From CAMREV01 sp051650525 (GTDB lineage: Bacteria; Bacillota_I; Bacilli_A; Mycoplasmatales; Mycoplasmoidaceae), in the NCBI GenBank assembly GCA_051650525.1, contig JBOFJE010000008.1, positions 1-64,000 on the forward strand: a stretch of DNA of 64,000 nt. The letters run 5' to 3'. A program made the translations under genes and the position numbers. This document shows, piece by piece, positions 53,658 through 64,000 of this stretch; position 1 is the first letter of the stretch; every line of letters starts with the position of its first letter. The notes beneath the pieces were generated by a model. It was not told the DNA's origin, did no database searches, and was given only the letters and a program-made list of their open reading frames with translations.

Positions 53658-56207
53658 ATGGAAAAAAAATATTTACCACTTAATTTTGAAAAAGAAATTT
53701 TTGATATTTGGGATAAAATATCGATTTATAAACACATTAATAATTCTACAAAGGAAAATTATTCAATTGTACTTCCTCCACCAAATGTTACAGGTAAATT
53801 GCATTTAGGGCATGCTTGAGATGGTACAATTCAAGATTTTTTAATCAGATTTAAGAAAATAGATGGCTATAACACATATTGGGTTGCAGGAAAAGATCAT
53901 GCTGGCATTGCTACACAAACAGCTTTTGAAAAATATTTACAATCTAATAATCAAAAAAAAGGAGATTTTTCCAGAAAAGAATTTATAGATTTATTGATCG
54001 ATTGAGTCAAAATCAATGATAATAGCATTACAAAACAATGAAAAAGAATGGGTTTTCTTTTGGATTATACTAATCAAAAATTTACCCTTGATGATAATGT
54101 CAATGATTTTGTAAATTCAATATTTAAAAGTTTTTATAATGAAGGACTAATTTATCGAAGATTGGCTTTAGTTAACTGAGACATTAAATTAAAAACAGCA
54201 ATTAGTGACATTGAGGTTATTAAAAAAGAAACTAATACTAAATTGTATACCTTAAAATATAAGATCGTTGATAGTGATGATTTTCTTTTAGTTGCAACAA
54301 CAAGACCTGAAACAATATTTGCAGATATTGCCTTAGTTGTTAATCCTAATGATGAAAGATATCAAAAATACATCGGTAAATTTGTTATTAATCCTTTAAA
54401 TAAACAAAAAATTGAGATTATTGCAGATAATTATGTTGATCAAGAATATGGGACTGGGGTTATGAAATGTACTCCTGCCCATGATTTTAATGATTATAAA
54501 ATTGCTAATAAATTATTTAAATCATATGAAAGTTGTATAAATCCAGATGGTACCATGAACTCATTATCTGGACAATATAAGGGTTTAGACAGACTTAGAT
54601 GTCGAGAAATATTAGTAAGAAATTTAGAAGATAAAAATTTGTTAGTGTCAACACAAGACCATATTAGTTTTATTGGATACAGTGAAAGAACAAATGAAAT
54701 CATAGAACCATTGCTTTCGAAACAATGGTTTATCTCAATGAAAGAATTAGCAAATAATGTTATTGATGATCAAATGAATAATTCTGGAGTAAAAGTTTTT
54801 CCAGGAAATTTTAATTGTGAAATGATAAAGTGGCTAGAAAATATTCAAGATTGATGTATAAGTCGTCAACTTTGATGAGGTCACCAAATTCCTATTTGAT
54901 ATCATAAAAAAACTGGCGAAATTTCTGTAGAAAGAAAAACAGATGATTCATGAGAGCAAGATAGTTCTGTTTTTGATACTTGATTTTCCTCAAGTCTTTG
55001 ACCAATCATTGTTTTTAATCAATCAGAAAACTGTAGGGAATATGAACAATTTTTTCCTTCTTCAGTTTTAGTAACAGCTTATGATATTATCTTTTTTTGA
55101 GTTGCAAGAATGATGATGATGTCAAAAAAAATTGCCTTACAAATTCCTTTTAAAGATCTTTTTGTCCATGGACTAATTAGAGATAAATATGGCAATAAAT
55201 TATCTAAATCACTAGGTAACTTTGTAGATCTATTTTCTTTGTGTGATAAATATGGTGTCGATGCTTTAAGATTATTTCTTTTATCAAATTCAGCAATTGG
55301 CCAAGACTTAATTTACTCAGAAGATAAAGTCAGTGCTGCATGAAATTTACTTAACAAACTTTGAAATATTGGTTATTTTATTAATCTTAATTGGTCTAAT
55401 AAGATTGAATTATCTATCAGCGAAATAGAAAATTCATTTGACAAGTGAATTCTTTTTAAATTATCTAAATTAAGTTCTGATTTAAAAAAATACTTTGATA
55501 ATTATAATTTTGTTGTAGGGATTAAGAAATTAGTTAATTTTATTAAGAATGATTTTTCAAATATTTATATTGATTTAAATAATAAAAGAATTAAAGAAGA
55601 TAAAATATTTATAAAAATCTGTGCGAAAGTTTTAAAGGATATTTTGGTAATGTTGCATCCTGTTTGTTGTTTTACAACAGAAAAAATTTACCAAGAAATT
55701 TTTAGATATAATGATTCAATTCTTAAAGAAAAATGACCAGAATCTAATTTTAATAAACCAGAAATTTCAGTTGACCATGCTTTGGAAATTTTAGAAAATG
55801 TTCGTTTTTTTAAATGAAATCATAAGATGAATCGAAAGTCTTTTTTAAAAATTAATATTTATCATGAAACTAAAATGGATTATCATTTGATACAATCAAT
55901 ATTAGACATTGAAAATACAAACATAGCATTTGTAAATGAAAGATTTGATATATCAAAAATAACTGAAAATAAAACATTTTATTCTATAAATAATTTTATT
56001 ATCTTATATGATGAATTCAATGATAAACAGGAAGAAATAAATCAAAAAATCATTACTAAATTACAATTTGAAATTGAAAGAAGCAAAAAAATATTAAGCA
56101 ATGAAAATTATTTAGAAAAAGCACCTAAGATTTTGGTTGATAAAGAAAATAATAAATTAGAAGAAAATAAAAATAGATTAGAAAAATTAATTAATAAGAA
56201 TAATTAA
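53658..56207 (+). CDS. valS: valyl-tRNA synthetase
   Basis: This is 849 residues with UGA as Trp at many positions. The HIGH region is PPPNVTGKLHLGHAW and KMSKS reads KLSKS (GNKLSKSLGN). The editing domain is present (TTRPETIFADIA, YGTGVMKCTPAHDFND). A C-terminal coiled-coil arm follows. It charges tRNA-Val. No T-box leader is seen, as expected inside an operon. Confidence 0.97.
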
Positions 56208-56235
56208 ATCTATACTATTAATAAAGGAAGAATAG

Positions 56236-59202
56236 ATGATCTTTTTAAAAAAAATACAAGCGAAAGGATTTAAATCCTATTCAGATAATGTGGTTATTAG
56301 TTTTGAACATCCTATGATTGGAATAGTTGGTCCAAATGGAGCAGGTAAATCTAATGTAATTGATGCTATTAAATGAGTACTAGGAGAGAAATCCCATAAA
56401 GCATTAAGAGGGAAAAAAAGTGACGATGTTATTTTTCATGGTTCGGAAAAACAAAAGGCTTCTGACTATGCAGAGGTGACATTAACTTTTTTAAATAATT
56501 CTGGTATTTTATATCTTGAAGAAAAAGAAATATCTGTTACGAGAAGACTAGAAAAAGGAGAAAGTAATAATATTTATTTAATAAACGGCAAGGAAGCAAG
56601 ATTAAAAGATATTCAAGATATTTTTTTAGATACTGGATTATCAAAAGGCTCCCTTGGAATTATTTCTCAAGGAACTGTTAATTGATTTGCTGAAGCAAAA
56701 GCTGAAGAAAGAAGAAAAATTTTTGAAGAAGCTGCTGGAATTGGTAGATATACAAAGAAAAAATTAGAGTCTATCCGTCAATTAGAACGTTCAGAAGTTA
56801 ATTTCAATCGTTTGAGTGATTTAATTAGAGAATTAGAAAAAGACTTAAAAAAATTAAATTTGCAAGCAGATAAATTACAAAAATATGATGATATGAAGCA
56901 AGAATTAACTAAATTAGAGTTAAATATTCTTGTCAAGGATATAATGTCTGCAAAAAATGAAATTGATGAAATTAGTAATAGCTTATCAGAAGCTAGAGAA
57001 AAAAATGCCCTAATTAATCCTGAAATAATTTCTTTAGAGCAAGAAAGAAACAATTTATCTAATATCATAGATACTTCTGAATCTAAAATAATGATTGCTA
57101 GAGAGAAAATTGAATCTTTTAAGAAAGAATTAAATAACAATGAAATTAAAAAATCTATTATTGAAAATAATGTTTCTAAAAATAGAGAATCTGGAGATGA
57201 TAAAATTAGAGCTTCTGCATTATCAGCTACTATTACGAATTTAAAATCTGATATTGAAAGCAAGAAAACATTAATAGAAGAAAATAAAAAATCATTAAAT
57301 TTACTAAAAAATGAATATATTGCAATTGAATCAAAAAAAAATTATCTAAATGAAAAATATTTCAATAATAATTCCGAACTTTCAAGAATGAGAACAATCC
57401 ATGCAAATTTAGTTGATAATAGTAAAAATAAAAATTTTTTGGCAAAAGGTGTAAAAGGTATATTGGACAATAAAAATGCTTTGAATGGTATTCATGGTAT
57501 TTTATCTGATTTAATTGATGTTGAAGAAGATTATGAAAAAGCAATTTTAACAGCTCTTGGAAATTCTACAAGCAATATTATTGTAAATACTCATAATAAT
57601 GCTGCTAATGCAATTAAATTTTTAAAGGAAAATAGAATTGGACAAGCAACATTCTTACCAATTTATTCTATAACTCCAAAATATGTACCAGAAAATATAA
57701 TTTCAGTTTTAGAAGAAATAGAAGGTTATTGTGGGATTTGTAGCGAAAAAGTTATTCCTAAAAATAAAATTTATCAGCCTGTAATTGATTATCTTTTAGC
57801 AAGAACATTAATTTCTAGAAATATAGAAGAGGCAGAAGAGATTTATGAATATTCTAAAAAAAATTATAAAATAATTACTCTTGATGGTGATGTAATTATG
57901 CCAGGTGGAGCTGCACGAGGTGGTTATAATAGAATTTTTAATTCTTCTTTAAATGAAGAAAAAAAGATTAATGATTTAGAATACCAAATAAATGAGATTG
58001 AAACTATTATTAACAAAGATAAAGTTCAATTGTCTAATTTTATTTTAAAAATAACTGAAATTTCTGCAATTTTAAATGAAAAAAATATGACAATTGCAAG
58101 AATTGAAGAACAAATTCAAAACAGCACTAAAGAATTAATTAAATATGAAGCTGAATATACCAACATTAGTTCTAAACCAATTGAGGAAAATCAAATAATT
58201 GAAGAATCAGTTAGTAATTATGACACTTTAATTTTTTTAATTAAAGATTTAACTTCAAAAATTGATGAATTGAATGAGATTATTAATTCGAATGAAGAAA
58301 TTAAGAAACAAGCAAAGTTAAATATGATTGAAATGGAAAATAAAATCCATGATTTAAGATCACAGTTACATGCCAACACGGAATATTTACTTAAATTTTC
58401 TAAAAGAGAAGTTTATTGCCAATCAGTTTTAGAAAATGCTAAAGAAAAAATTAATTCAACATATAAATTAGCACTTGAATTTGCAATTGAAAATTATAGT
58501 GGAGAATTGCCTATTCCAGAGAGTGAAGCAAGGGAAAGAGTCATATTTTTAAATAAGCAAATTGACTATCTTGGTAATATTAATATGGATGCATTAAATG
58601 AATTAAAAGAGAAACAGGAAAGATATGATTATACTTCAAAGGAGTTAGAATCAGCAAGAGCTGCTAAAGATAATATTTTAAATATTATTAATGAAGCTGA
58701 TTCTAAAGCAACCATTGATTATGAAAATACAATTAATAAAATCAATGAAGTTTTGCCAGGAATTTTTCAATATTTATTTGGTGGAGGAAATTGCAAAGTA
58801 ATGTTTTCAAATAATGAAAATATCTTAGAATCTGGAATTGAAATTATGGCTGAACCACCAGGGAAAAAAGTCAATTCTTTAGTTGCACTTTCTGGGGGTG
58901 AAAAAACATTAGTTGCTCTTTCAGTATTGTTTGCAATTCTTAAAATTAGTCATTTTCCACTTGTTATATTAGATGAAGCAGAAGCTGCTTTAGATCCAGC
59001 TAATGTTGAGAGATTTGGGAAAATTATTTCAGAATTTTCAAAGGAAACTCAATTTATTGTTATTACACATAGGCCGGGTACAATGGAAAGATGTGACTCT
59101 TTATATGGAGCAACTATGATTGTAAAAGGTGTAACAAAAATGTATAAAGTTCATCTTTCTCAAGCTAAAAAAGAATTCGCTGAAGAACTATCTGAGGAAT
59201 AA
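56236..59202 (+). CDS. smc: chromosome segregation protein SMC
   Basis: This is 988 residues with UGA as Trp. Walker A is GPNGAGKSN (32-40). Two long coiled coils flank a hinge (about 400-530, including GIHGILSDLIDVEEDYEKAI). The C-terminal head has signature LSGGEKTLVAL and Walker B LVILDEAEAALD. It is shorter than the usual ~1180, mainly in the coils. SMC compacts and separates chromosomes with ScpA/ScpB. It is followed by ftsY after one base, a common mycoplasma order. Confidence 0.96.
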
Positions 59203-59203
59203 T

Positions 59204-60241
59204 ATGGGTTTTTTTAAAAATATAATTAATAAAATTAGAGAAAAAAAAGAATTATCAAAAAAGATTTCTGCATTAAACACTAAAAATAAAGAAAAAATAT
59301 ATGATGTAAAATCTGTTGAACAAGCAAAATTTGATGATGGATTAAGAAAATCTTCTGGTATTTTGAAAAATGCAATAAATGAAATTGCCAAAAGTTATCA
59401 AAAAATTGATGAAAAATTTTTCGAAAAATTAGAAGAAACATTGATTCTTTTTGATATTGGTGTAGTTGCTACTAATAAAATTTTGCATTCTATTGAAGAA
59501 GAAGTTAGATTACAAAGAATACAAGATCCAAATCTTATTAAAGAAATAATAATTGATAAAATTTTTCTATATTATATACAAGACAGCAATCTTGATGTTT
59601 CATTAAATATTGAAGATAATCGTTTAAATGTCATTCTTGTATCCGGAGTTAATGGTGTTGGAAAGACAACAACTATTGCGAAACTTGCAGCAAAATTTAA
59701 AAAGGAAAAAAAGAAAATTTTATTAATAGCAGGGGATACTTTCAGAGCTGGAGCAATTGAACAATTATCAATTTGGGCTCAACGAGTTGGAGTTGATATT
59801 GTTGTCCCCCCAAAATATGGTTCAGATCCTGCTTCTGTAATTTATAAGGGACTTGAAAAAGCAAAAAAAGAGAACTATGATATTGTAATTTGTGATACAA
59901 GTGGAAGATTACAAAATAAAGTTCATTTAATGGAAGAATTCAAAAAAATTTATAAAGTCATCCAGAAATTTGAAGCAAATGCTCCTCATGAAATGCTATT
60001 AATTTTAGATGCCACAACTGGGCAAAATGGTATTAATCAAGCAAAAGCTTTTCAAGATGTTTCCAAAATAACTGGTATTATATTAACAAAAATGGATAGT
60101 TCTTCTAGAGGTGGCATTATTTTAATGATTAAAGATATATTTAACATTCCAGTTAAGTATATTGGTCTTGGTGAAGGATTGGAAGATCTTTCTGGATTTG
60201 ATATAGAAAAATTTATTCTTGGGATAACAGCTGAATTATAA
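59204..60241 (+). CDS. ftsY: signal recognition particle receptor FtsY
   Basis: This is 345 residues. It has a short basic N-terminal region instead of the long acidic A domain, then the NG domain with GVNGVGKTTTIAKLA, DTFRAGAIEQL, DTSGRLQNK, TKMDSSSRGG and the GLGEGLEDLSGFD end. It docks SRP-ribosome complexes at the membrane. It is followed by ylxM, its usual SRP neighbour. Confidence 0.96.
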   Translation: MGFFKNIINKIREKKELSKKISALNTKNKEKIYDVKSVEQAKFDDGLRKSSGILKNAINEIAKSYQKIDEKFFEKLEETLILFDIGVVATNKILHSIEEEVRLQRIQDPNLIKEIIIDKIFLYYIQDSNLDVSLNIEDNRLNVILVSGVNGVGKTTTIAKLAAKFKKEKKKILLIAGDTFRAGAIEQLSIWAQRVGVDIVVPPKYGSDPASVIYKGLEKAKKENYDIVICDTSGRLQNKVHLMEEFKKIYKVIQKFEANAPHEMLLILDATTGQNGINQAKAFQDVSKITGIILTKMDSSSRGGIILMIKDIFNIPVKYIGLGEGLEDLSGFDIEKFILGITAEL

Positions 60242-60243
60242 AT

Positions 60244-60546
60244 ATGAAAAAATTGCATATCATTTCTAATTTAATTGATATTTATGGGGCTATATTAACA
60301 AAAAAACAACTTAATGCAATTACTTTATTTTATTTTAATGATTATTCATTAGCTGAAATTGCTGATATTCAAAAAATAACTAGGGCAGCTGTTTATAATA
60401 ACATTAATAAAGCTACAAGAAAATTGTTATACTATGAGAATAAATTAAAAATTTTTGAAAAAAAATCCTTGAGAGAATTAATATATCGTGATATTAAACA
60501 ACTTGATATAATTAAGAAACTTGAGAAAATTGATAAGGGAAAATAA
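60244..60546 (+). CDS. ylxM: YlxM family SRP-associated regulator (UPF0122)
   Basis: This is 100 residues with a helix-turn-helix fold: LTKKQLNAITLFYFNDYSLAEIADIQKITRAAVYNNI. YlxM is encoded with ffh/ftsY in Firmicutes and interacts with SRP RNA or Ffh in streptococci. It starts 2 bases after ftsY. Confidence 0.9.
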   Translation: MKKLHIISNLIDIYGAILTKKQLNAITLFYFNDYSLAEIADIQKITRAAVYNNINKATRKLLYYENKLKIFEKKSLRELIYRDIKQLDIIKKLEKIDKGK

Positions 60547-60551
60547 TAATA

Positions 60552-61070
60552 ATGAAATTAACTACAATGAATATTTTTATAGAAATGGATTCAACTTTAA
60601 AGCTTATTGATAATGACAATTATGAAAGTTATAATGATATTTTTTTTAAAATGTTATCAGATATAAATAATACAAAGATTAAAACAATTTTTATCCTACA
60701 AAATGAGGAAAGTATGAATGTGATCAAAAAATATTTTCATGATGATATATTTGATTTTTTTGATATTAAAGTTATTAAAGATAAAAAAGATATTTCTAAC
60801 ATATTAATAGAAAAAAAAATAGATATATATTCATCTTTATGTATTTTAACTACTGAAAAATTTTTAACATTATTCAAGGAATTAGATATTTATACAACAT
60901 TTTTAACATACGACAATTTAGAAATTATTAATAAGGACATTATTAAATTAATTGATTACAAAAAAATTTATTTTAATAATTTAACTGATATAAATTTCCA
61001 AAATTTAATATTCGAGTGCAATAAATATTATATGAATATAAAAGATAAGAAATATGATGATAAAATCTAA
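60552..61070 (+). CDS. hypothetical protein, possibly degenerate HAD fold
   Basis: This is 172 residues. The opening MNIFIEMDSTLKLID resembles the DxDxT strand of HAD phosphatases with the first Asp replaced by Glu. Later strands with VIKDKKDISNILIEKK are compatible with a small Rossmann-like domain, but no second motif is convincing. There is no membrane segment. The 3' end overlaps the next gene by 17 bases, so the two are coupled. Function is unknown. Confidence 0.55.
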   Translation: MKLTTMNIFIEMDSTLKLIDNDNYESYNDIFFKMLSDINNTKIKTIFILQNEESMNVIKKYFHDDIFDFFDIKVIKDKKDISNILIEKKIDIYSSLCILTTEKFLTLFKELDIYTTFLTYDNLEIINKDIIKLIDYKKIYFNNLTDINFQNLIFECNKYYMNIKDKKYDDKI

Positions 61071-61650
61071 AGCAATTTTGAAAGATGGTGCAAACTTCAA
61101 TTTTGGGAGTGAAATTTTAATTGATAATATTGATATTGCCCCAATTCATTTTGAAAATATATATAACAACCAAAAAAAATTATTTCCAAACAAAAGCGAA
61201 GATGAAATCAAATATTCTACTGAACAGATTTTAACAAATGAAAAAATAATTACAAAAATTTTTGATTATTTAATTCCAATGTTTGATTTTACAATCGAAA
61301 AAGAAGAATTTTTAAGTAATTACGAAAAATTTAAAAAATATAGTAAAAATCCACATCCAAATAAAAAACAAAATTTAGTGATCATAAATTACATAGAAAG
61401 AATTTTTAAACAACAAATGATTATTGACTATTTTGTTCAATATTATAATCCTGAATTATTACCAAGTGATGAAGAAATTAAAAAAAAAATTGATGTTTTT
61501 AAAAATTTAACAGGAAAAAATATTAATACTTTTGATAATGAAAATGGTATTTTAATTGCAAAAGAAACAATTTGTCAACAAAATTTTGTTGATTGAATTA
61601 AGAATAAATATAAAATAAAAATAAGCACAGGGAATCATTTAAATTCATAA
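61054..61650 (+). CDS. hypothetical protein, helical
   Basis: This is 198 residues with UGA as Trp. It starts MMIKSKAIL..., then is rich in long helices (HFENIYNNQKKLFPNKSEDEI, LVIINYIERIFKQQMIIDYF). The section PSDEEIKKKIDVF with the preceding QQMIIDYFVQYY recalls the chaperone arm of trigger factor or SurA-type proteins, but this is a weak resemblance. It is cytosolic by prediction and follows the ftsY-ylxM run. Confidence 0.5.
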
Positions 61651-61688
61651 TCAAAAATTTTTATTAATAGATTTTATAAAGGGCTTGC

Positions 61689-62867
61689 ATGGAAAAAAGA
61701 ATAATAGACAATATCGTTAAATTGATTTATGAAAATGATTTTAAAATTTTAGAAAAATTATTAAAGCATTTTCCTAATTTAGATTTAGATTTCAATTTTG
61801 AGTTAGAAAACAGACAACAATGTTTTTTAGGTTATGCTCTAAATTTTAATCATGAAGAAATTGTCAATTTACTTCTGGAATCTGGTGCTAGTTTAAACAA
61901 TTATATTAATGAAAAAACAATCCCAATTTATATAATTGATAATCATTTATCAATGTATTATGATTTATTAGAAAAATATCCTATTGATTATGAATTAAAA
62001 ACTAAAAAGGAAAATAATGCTCTACTATGATATTTAATTAAAAATAATTTAAATGATCTAATTAAAAAAATTATTAAAAATCCAGATTTAAGCTGAAAAA
62101 ATAACTTAAACCAGTCATATTTATGGATAGCTGCTGCAGCAAATAATGAAGAATATGTTAAATTATTAGTTGATTATGAATTAGATATTTATGAAAGTGA
62201 TAATGTTGGAATTGCTCCAATTCATCTTTTAATTAAAAATGATATTAAATTAGCTTTATATGATATTAATTACCTAGATAATTTTGGTAATAATCTTCTA
62301 ATGATAGCTCTCCAAAATGATAATATTTTATTGAGTAAATTGATTTTGAAATATTACAATGATTTTGAGTACATTAATTACAATAAAGAATCAGTTTTAG
62401 AATTAATAGTAAAAAAGATGCCAACAGATGAAATTCACAGTTTATATAATAAAAATCCAAATGTTTTTTGCTATTTGGAGAAGATGGAAAGTATTTTTGA
62501 TTGATTAATTAAAAGAAATTTGAATGAAATTGTCATTAATTTAATTAATTCTTTTGAAAGTAAGTTAGATTTTAATAAGGTGATTACTGCATGTTTAATA
62601 AACGATCAATTAGATATATTTAAAACTATTAAATTTTTCTTTTTAAAAGAATATCATTTAAGTAATAATATTTTTAAAAAAATTACTGAATTGAATGCAA
62701 TTAAAATTCTTGATTTTATTTATAAAAAAGAAATCTTCAAAGTTGAATTAATTGATAATATTCCATTAATATTAGAAGTTGCTGATTTTTATGATTATAA
62801 TAAAATAAAGTCTTTTATTAATGTTGTTGAAGAAAAATTTTTAAATAATCATAAAAAGGAAGGATAA
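61689..62867 (+). CDS. ankyrin-repeat-like protein
   Basis: This is 392 residues with UGA as Trp. The first 260 residues contain ankyrin-type helix pairs: CFLGYALNFNHEEIVNLLLESGASLNN, LWIAAAANNEEYVKLLVDYELDIYE and NLLMIALQNDNILLSKLILKY fit the repeat pattern (A/L-helix, xxxLLxxGA). The last 130 residues are also helical but degenerate. There is no signal peptide. Ankyrin repeats bind other proteins; here no partner can be told. It is followed by two PQ-loop genes after 3 bases. Confidence 0.65.
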
Positions 62868-62870
62868 AAT

Positions 62871-63290
62871 ATGAATTTAAATGATAATTTGTCACTTGTT
62901 ATATTAATTTTTGGTTTAATTGCATCTTTTACATTAATTATTAGTTATATTCCTTTATTATATCGAGTAACTAAAACAAAACAGACATATGGAATTTCTT
63001 TTCTATTTACACTAATAATTTTATTGGCTGATACTGTATGAATTATTTATGCTGCTGTTTTTTGACATGTTATAATTCTAAATCCAAAAGAGCCAAATAA
63101 TGATGTTTGATATTTAGTTTTTCCACTTTTATTTACCAATATATGCTTATGAACCTTTTCAGTTTATCTTTTTGGTTTTAAACTTATTAATATTTATAAA
63201 GCTAAAAAAATGAAAATTTCGGAAAAGGAATATTGTGAAATTTTATATAAAAAAAATAATAATGTTACTTTAAAAACAGAGGATAAATAA
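62871..63290 (+). CDS. PQ-loop/SemiSWEET-type small transporter 1
   Basis: This is 139 residues with UGA as Trp. Three to four membrane helices follow the PQ-loop pattern: SYIPLLYRVTKTKQTYGIS (the P..YR..K.K...GIS signature) then ADTVWIIYA. The basic C-terminal tail ends in ISEKEYCEILYKKN. SemiSWEETs dimerise to carry sugars; PQ-loop proteins may carry amino acids. The substrate is not evident. Confidence 0.75.
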
Positions 63291-63291
63291 T

Positions 63292-63720
63292 ATGAATCAT
63301 TCTGAATATATTTTATGAATAATAGGTTTGATAGCTGCTATTCTAACTGTTGTTTCTTTTTTACCACTAGCATACCGTGTTTTTAAAATTAAGCAGACTT
63401 TTGATGTTTCGATGTGATTTTGCTGGATAATCTTATTTTCTTCAATTATATGAGTAGTATATGGAATTTTACTTTTTATTAATTTATATTCTCATCCACC
63501 AGCTGAGCATGGCCATTTATTTTCTAATAAATTATCATATGCTTTATCTAAAACACTTCCTCTTATTTTAACAGATTCATCAGTTGCAGTTTTACAGTTA
63601 ATAATTATTTTTATTAAAATTAATATTGTTAAAAAAGCTAAATTAAAAAATATTTCAGAAAAAGAATATTGCGATTTAATTTATAAAAATATAAAAGATA
63701 AAAACAAAAAAACCATTTAA
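63292..63720 (+). CDS. PQ-loop/SemiSWEET-type small transporter 2
   Basis: This is 142 residues with UGA as Trp. It is a paralog of the preceding gene: SFLPLAYRVFKIKQTFDVSMWF, IIWVVYGI, and the same tail ISEKEYCDLIYKN. It starts one base after the previous stop. The pair could form a heterodimer, since SemiSWEETs need two three-helix units. Confidence 0.75.
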
Positions 63721-63732
63721 AATGGTTTTTTT
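63706..63732. terminator. bidirectional terminator between PQ-loop genes and nrdE
   Basis: AAAAAAACCATT pairs with AATGGTTTTTTT around TAA. It overlaps the stop codon of the second PQ-loop gene and serves the opposing nrdE end as well. Confidence 0.85.
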
Positions 63733-63736
63733 GTTT

Positions 63737-64000
63737 TTATGTACAACTTTCACATTCTATTGTTTCATTTTCTTTTTCAGTTTTACAGTAATATAATGTT
63801 TTTACACCAAGTTTAAAAGCATATAAATGGTGCATCGTAAAATCTGTTAATGATGTAACTTTTCTAAAATACATATTAATTGATTGAGATTGATCTAAAT
63901 ACATTTGTCTAATAGCTGCTGCTTCAATTAATTTATATTGATCACATTCCATGCCAATTTTATAATATTTTCTGTTCTTTATATTAGGAACTAAAGTGAT
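63737..64000 (-). CDS. nrdE: ribonucleoside-diphosphate reductase alpha subunit, C-terminal part
   Basis: These are the last 87 residues of a gene running off the right edge. It has the conserved end region: IEAAAIRQMYLDQSQSINMYF, then LYAFKLGVKTLYYCKT and a final CESC redox pair that reduces the active site. The class Ib form (NrdE) is expected in mycoplasmas. It makes deoxynucleotides from ribonucleotides. Confidence 0.9.
   Translation of the reverse strand: MTLVPNIKNRKYYKIGMECDQYKLIEAAAIRQMYLDQSQSINMYFRKVTSLTDFTMHHLYAFKLGVKTLYYCKTEKENETIECESCT

Overview
The window reads as Mollicutes DNA (mycoplasma-type genome). It is extremely AT-rich. Nearly every long gene stays open only if UGA is read as tryptophan (genetic code 4): valS, eno, tpiA, gpmI, uvrC, argF, smc and the large surface proteins are all interrupted by in-frame UGA at positions where Trp fits. 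Complete arginine deiminase genes (arcA, argF/arcB, arcC and two arcD-like antiporters) point to an arginine-hydrolysing species. A Malacoplasma/Mycoplasma penetrans-like organism is a reasonable guess, but I cannot fix the species from sequence alone.

All coordinates use code 4. Positions 1-3.5 kb are accessory: a PD-(D/E)xK restriction-enzyme-like gene, a DUF3800-like gene and an unknown coiled-coil protein. Positions 3.6-18.3 kb hold the most striking locus. It has four tandem paralogous genes for giant exported proteins of 963-1192 residues. Each has an N-terminal signal anchor, usually an Ala-rich four-helix membrane module, 10-12 copies of a 64-residue (192 bp) repeat, a C-terminal membrane anchor, and a basic tail with repeated FEYRNPNFQL-type motifs. 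Each gene has a similar upstream element and, except for a weaker one on the first, a similar terminator. A decayed fifth 5' end follows the fourth gene.

Positions 18.4-24.5 kb are a second accessory block. It holds a C5-methyltransferase-like gene with an HNH nuclease (a likely restriction-modification pair), then on the minus strand a 35-residue basic ORF, an SMC/Rad50-like ATPase and an MBL-fold hydrolase. The ATPase is broken, or frameshift-controlled, at an A8 tract. A DnaQ-like exonuclease gene follows. From 24.6 kb the window is mostly core genome: yqeH, ezrA-like, yebC, fhs, ymdB, rpe and a degenerate HAD protein in one run; then an unknown gene, a short comEC, CIRCE-controlled dnaJ-grpE, a PH-like protein and uvrC.

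The arginine block (38.5-45.1 kb) carries deiminase, ornithine transcarbamoylase, carbamate kinase and exchangers, which together make ATP from arginine. A minus-strand C39-like ABC exporter with a small membrane partner follows. Next come an ECF S component, a left-handed beta-helix transferase, and the lower glycolysis genes tpiA, gpmI and eno. After a tRNA-Leu(CAA) on the minus strand comes a long operon-like run: a YneF-like protein, engB, valS, smc, ftsY, ylxM, two unknowns, an ankyrin protein and two PQ-loop transporters. The window ends inside nrdE on the minus strand.
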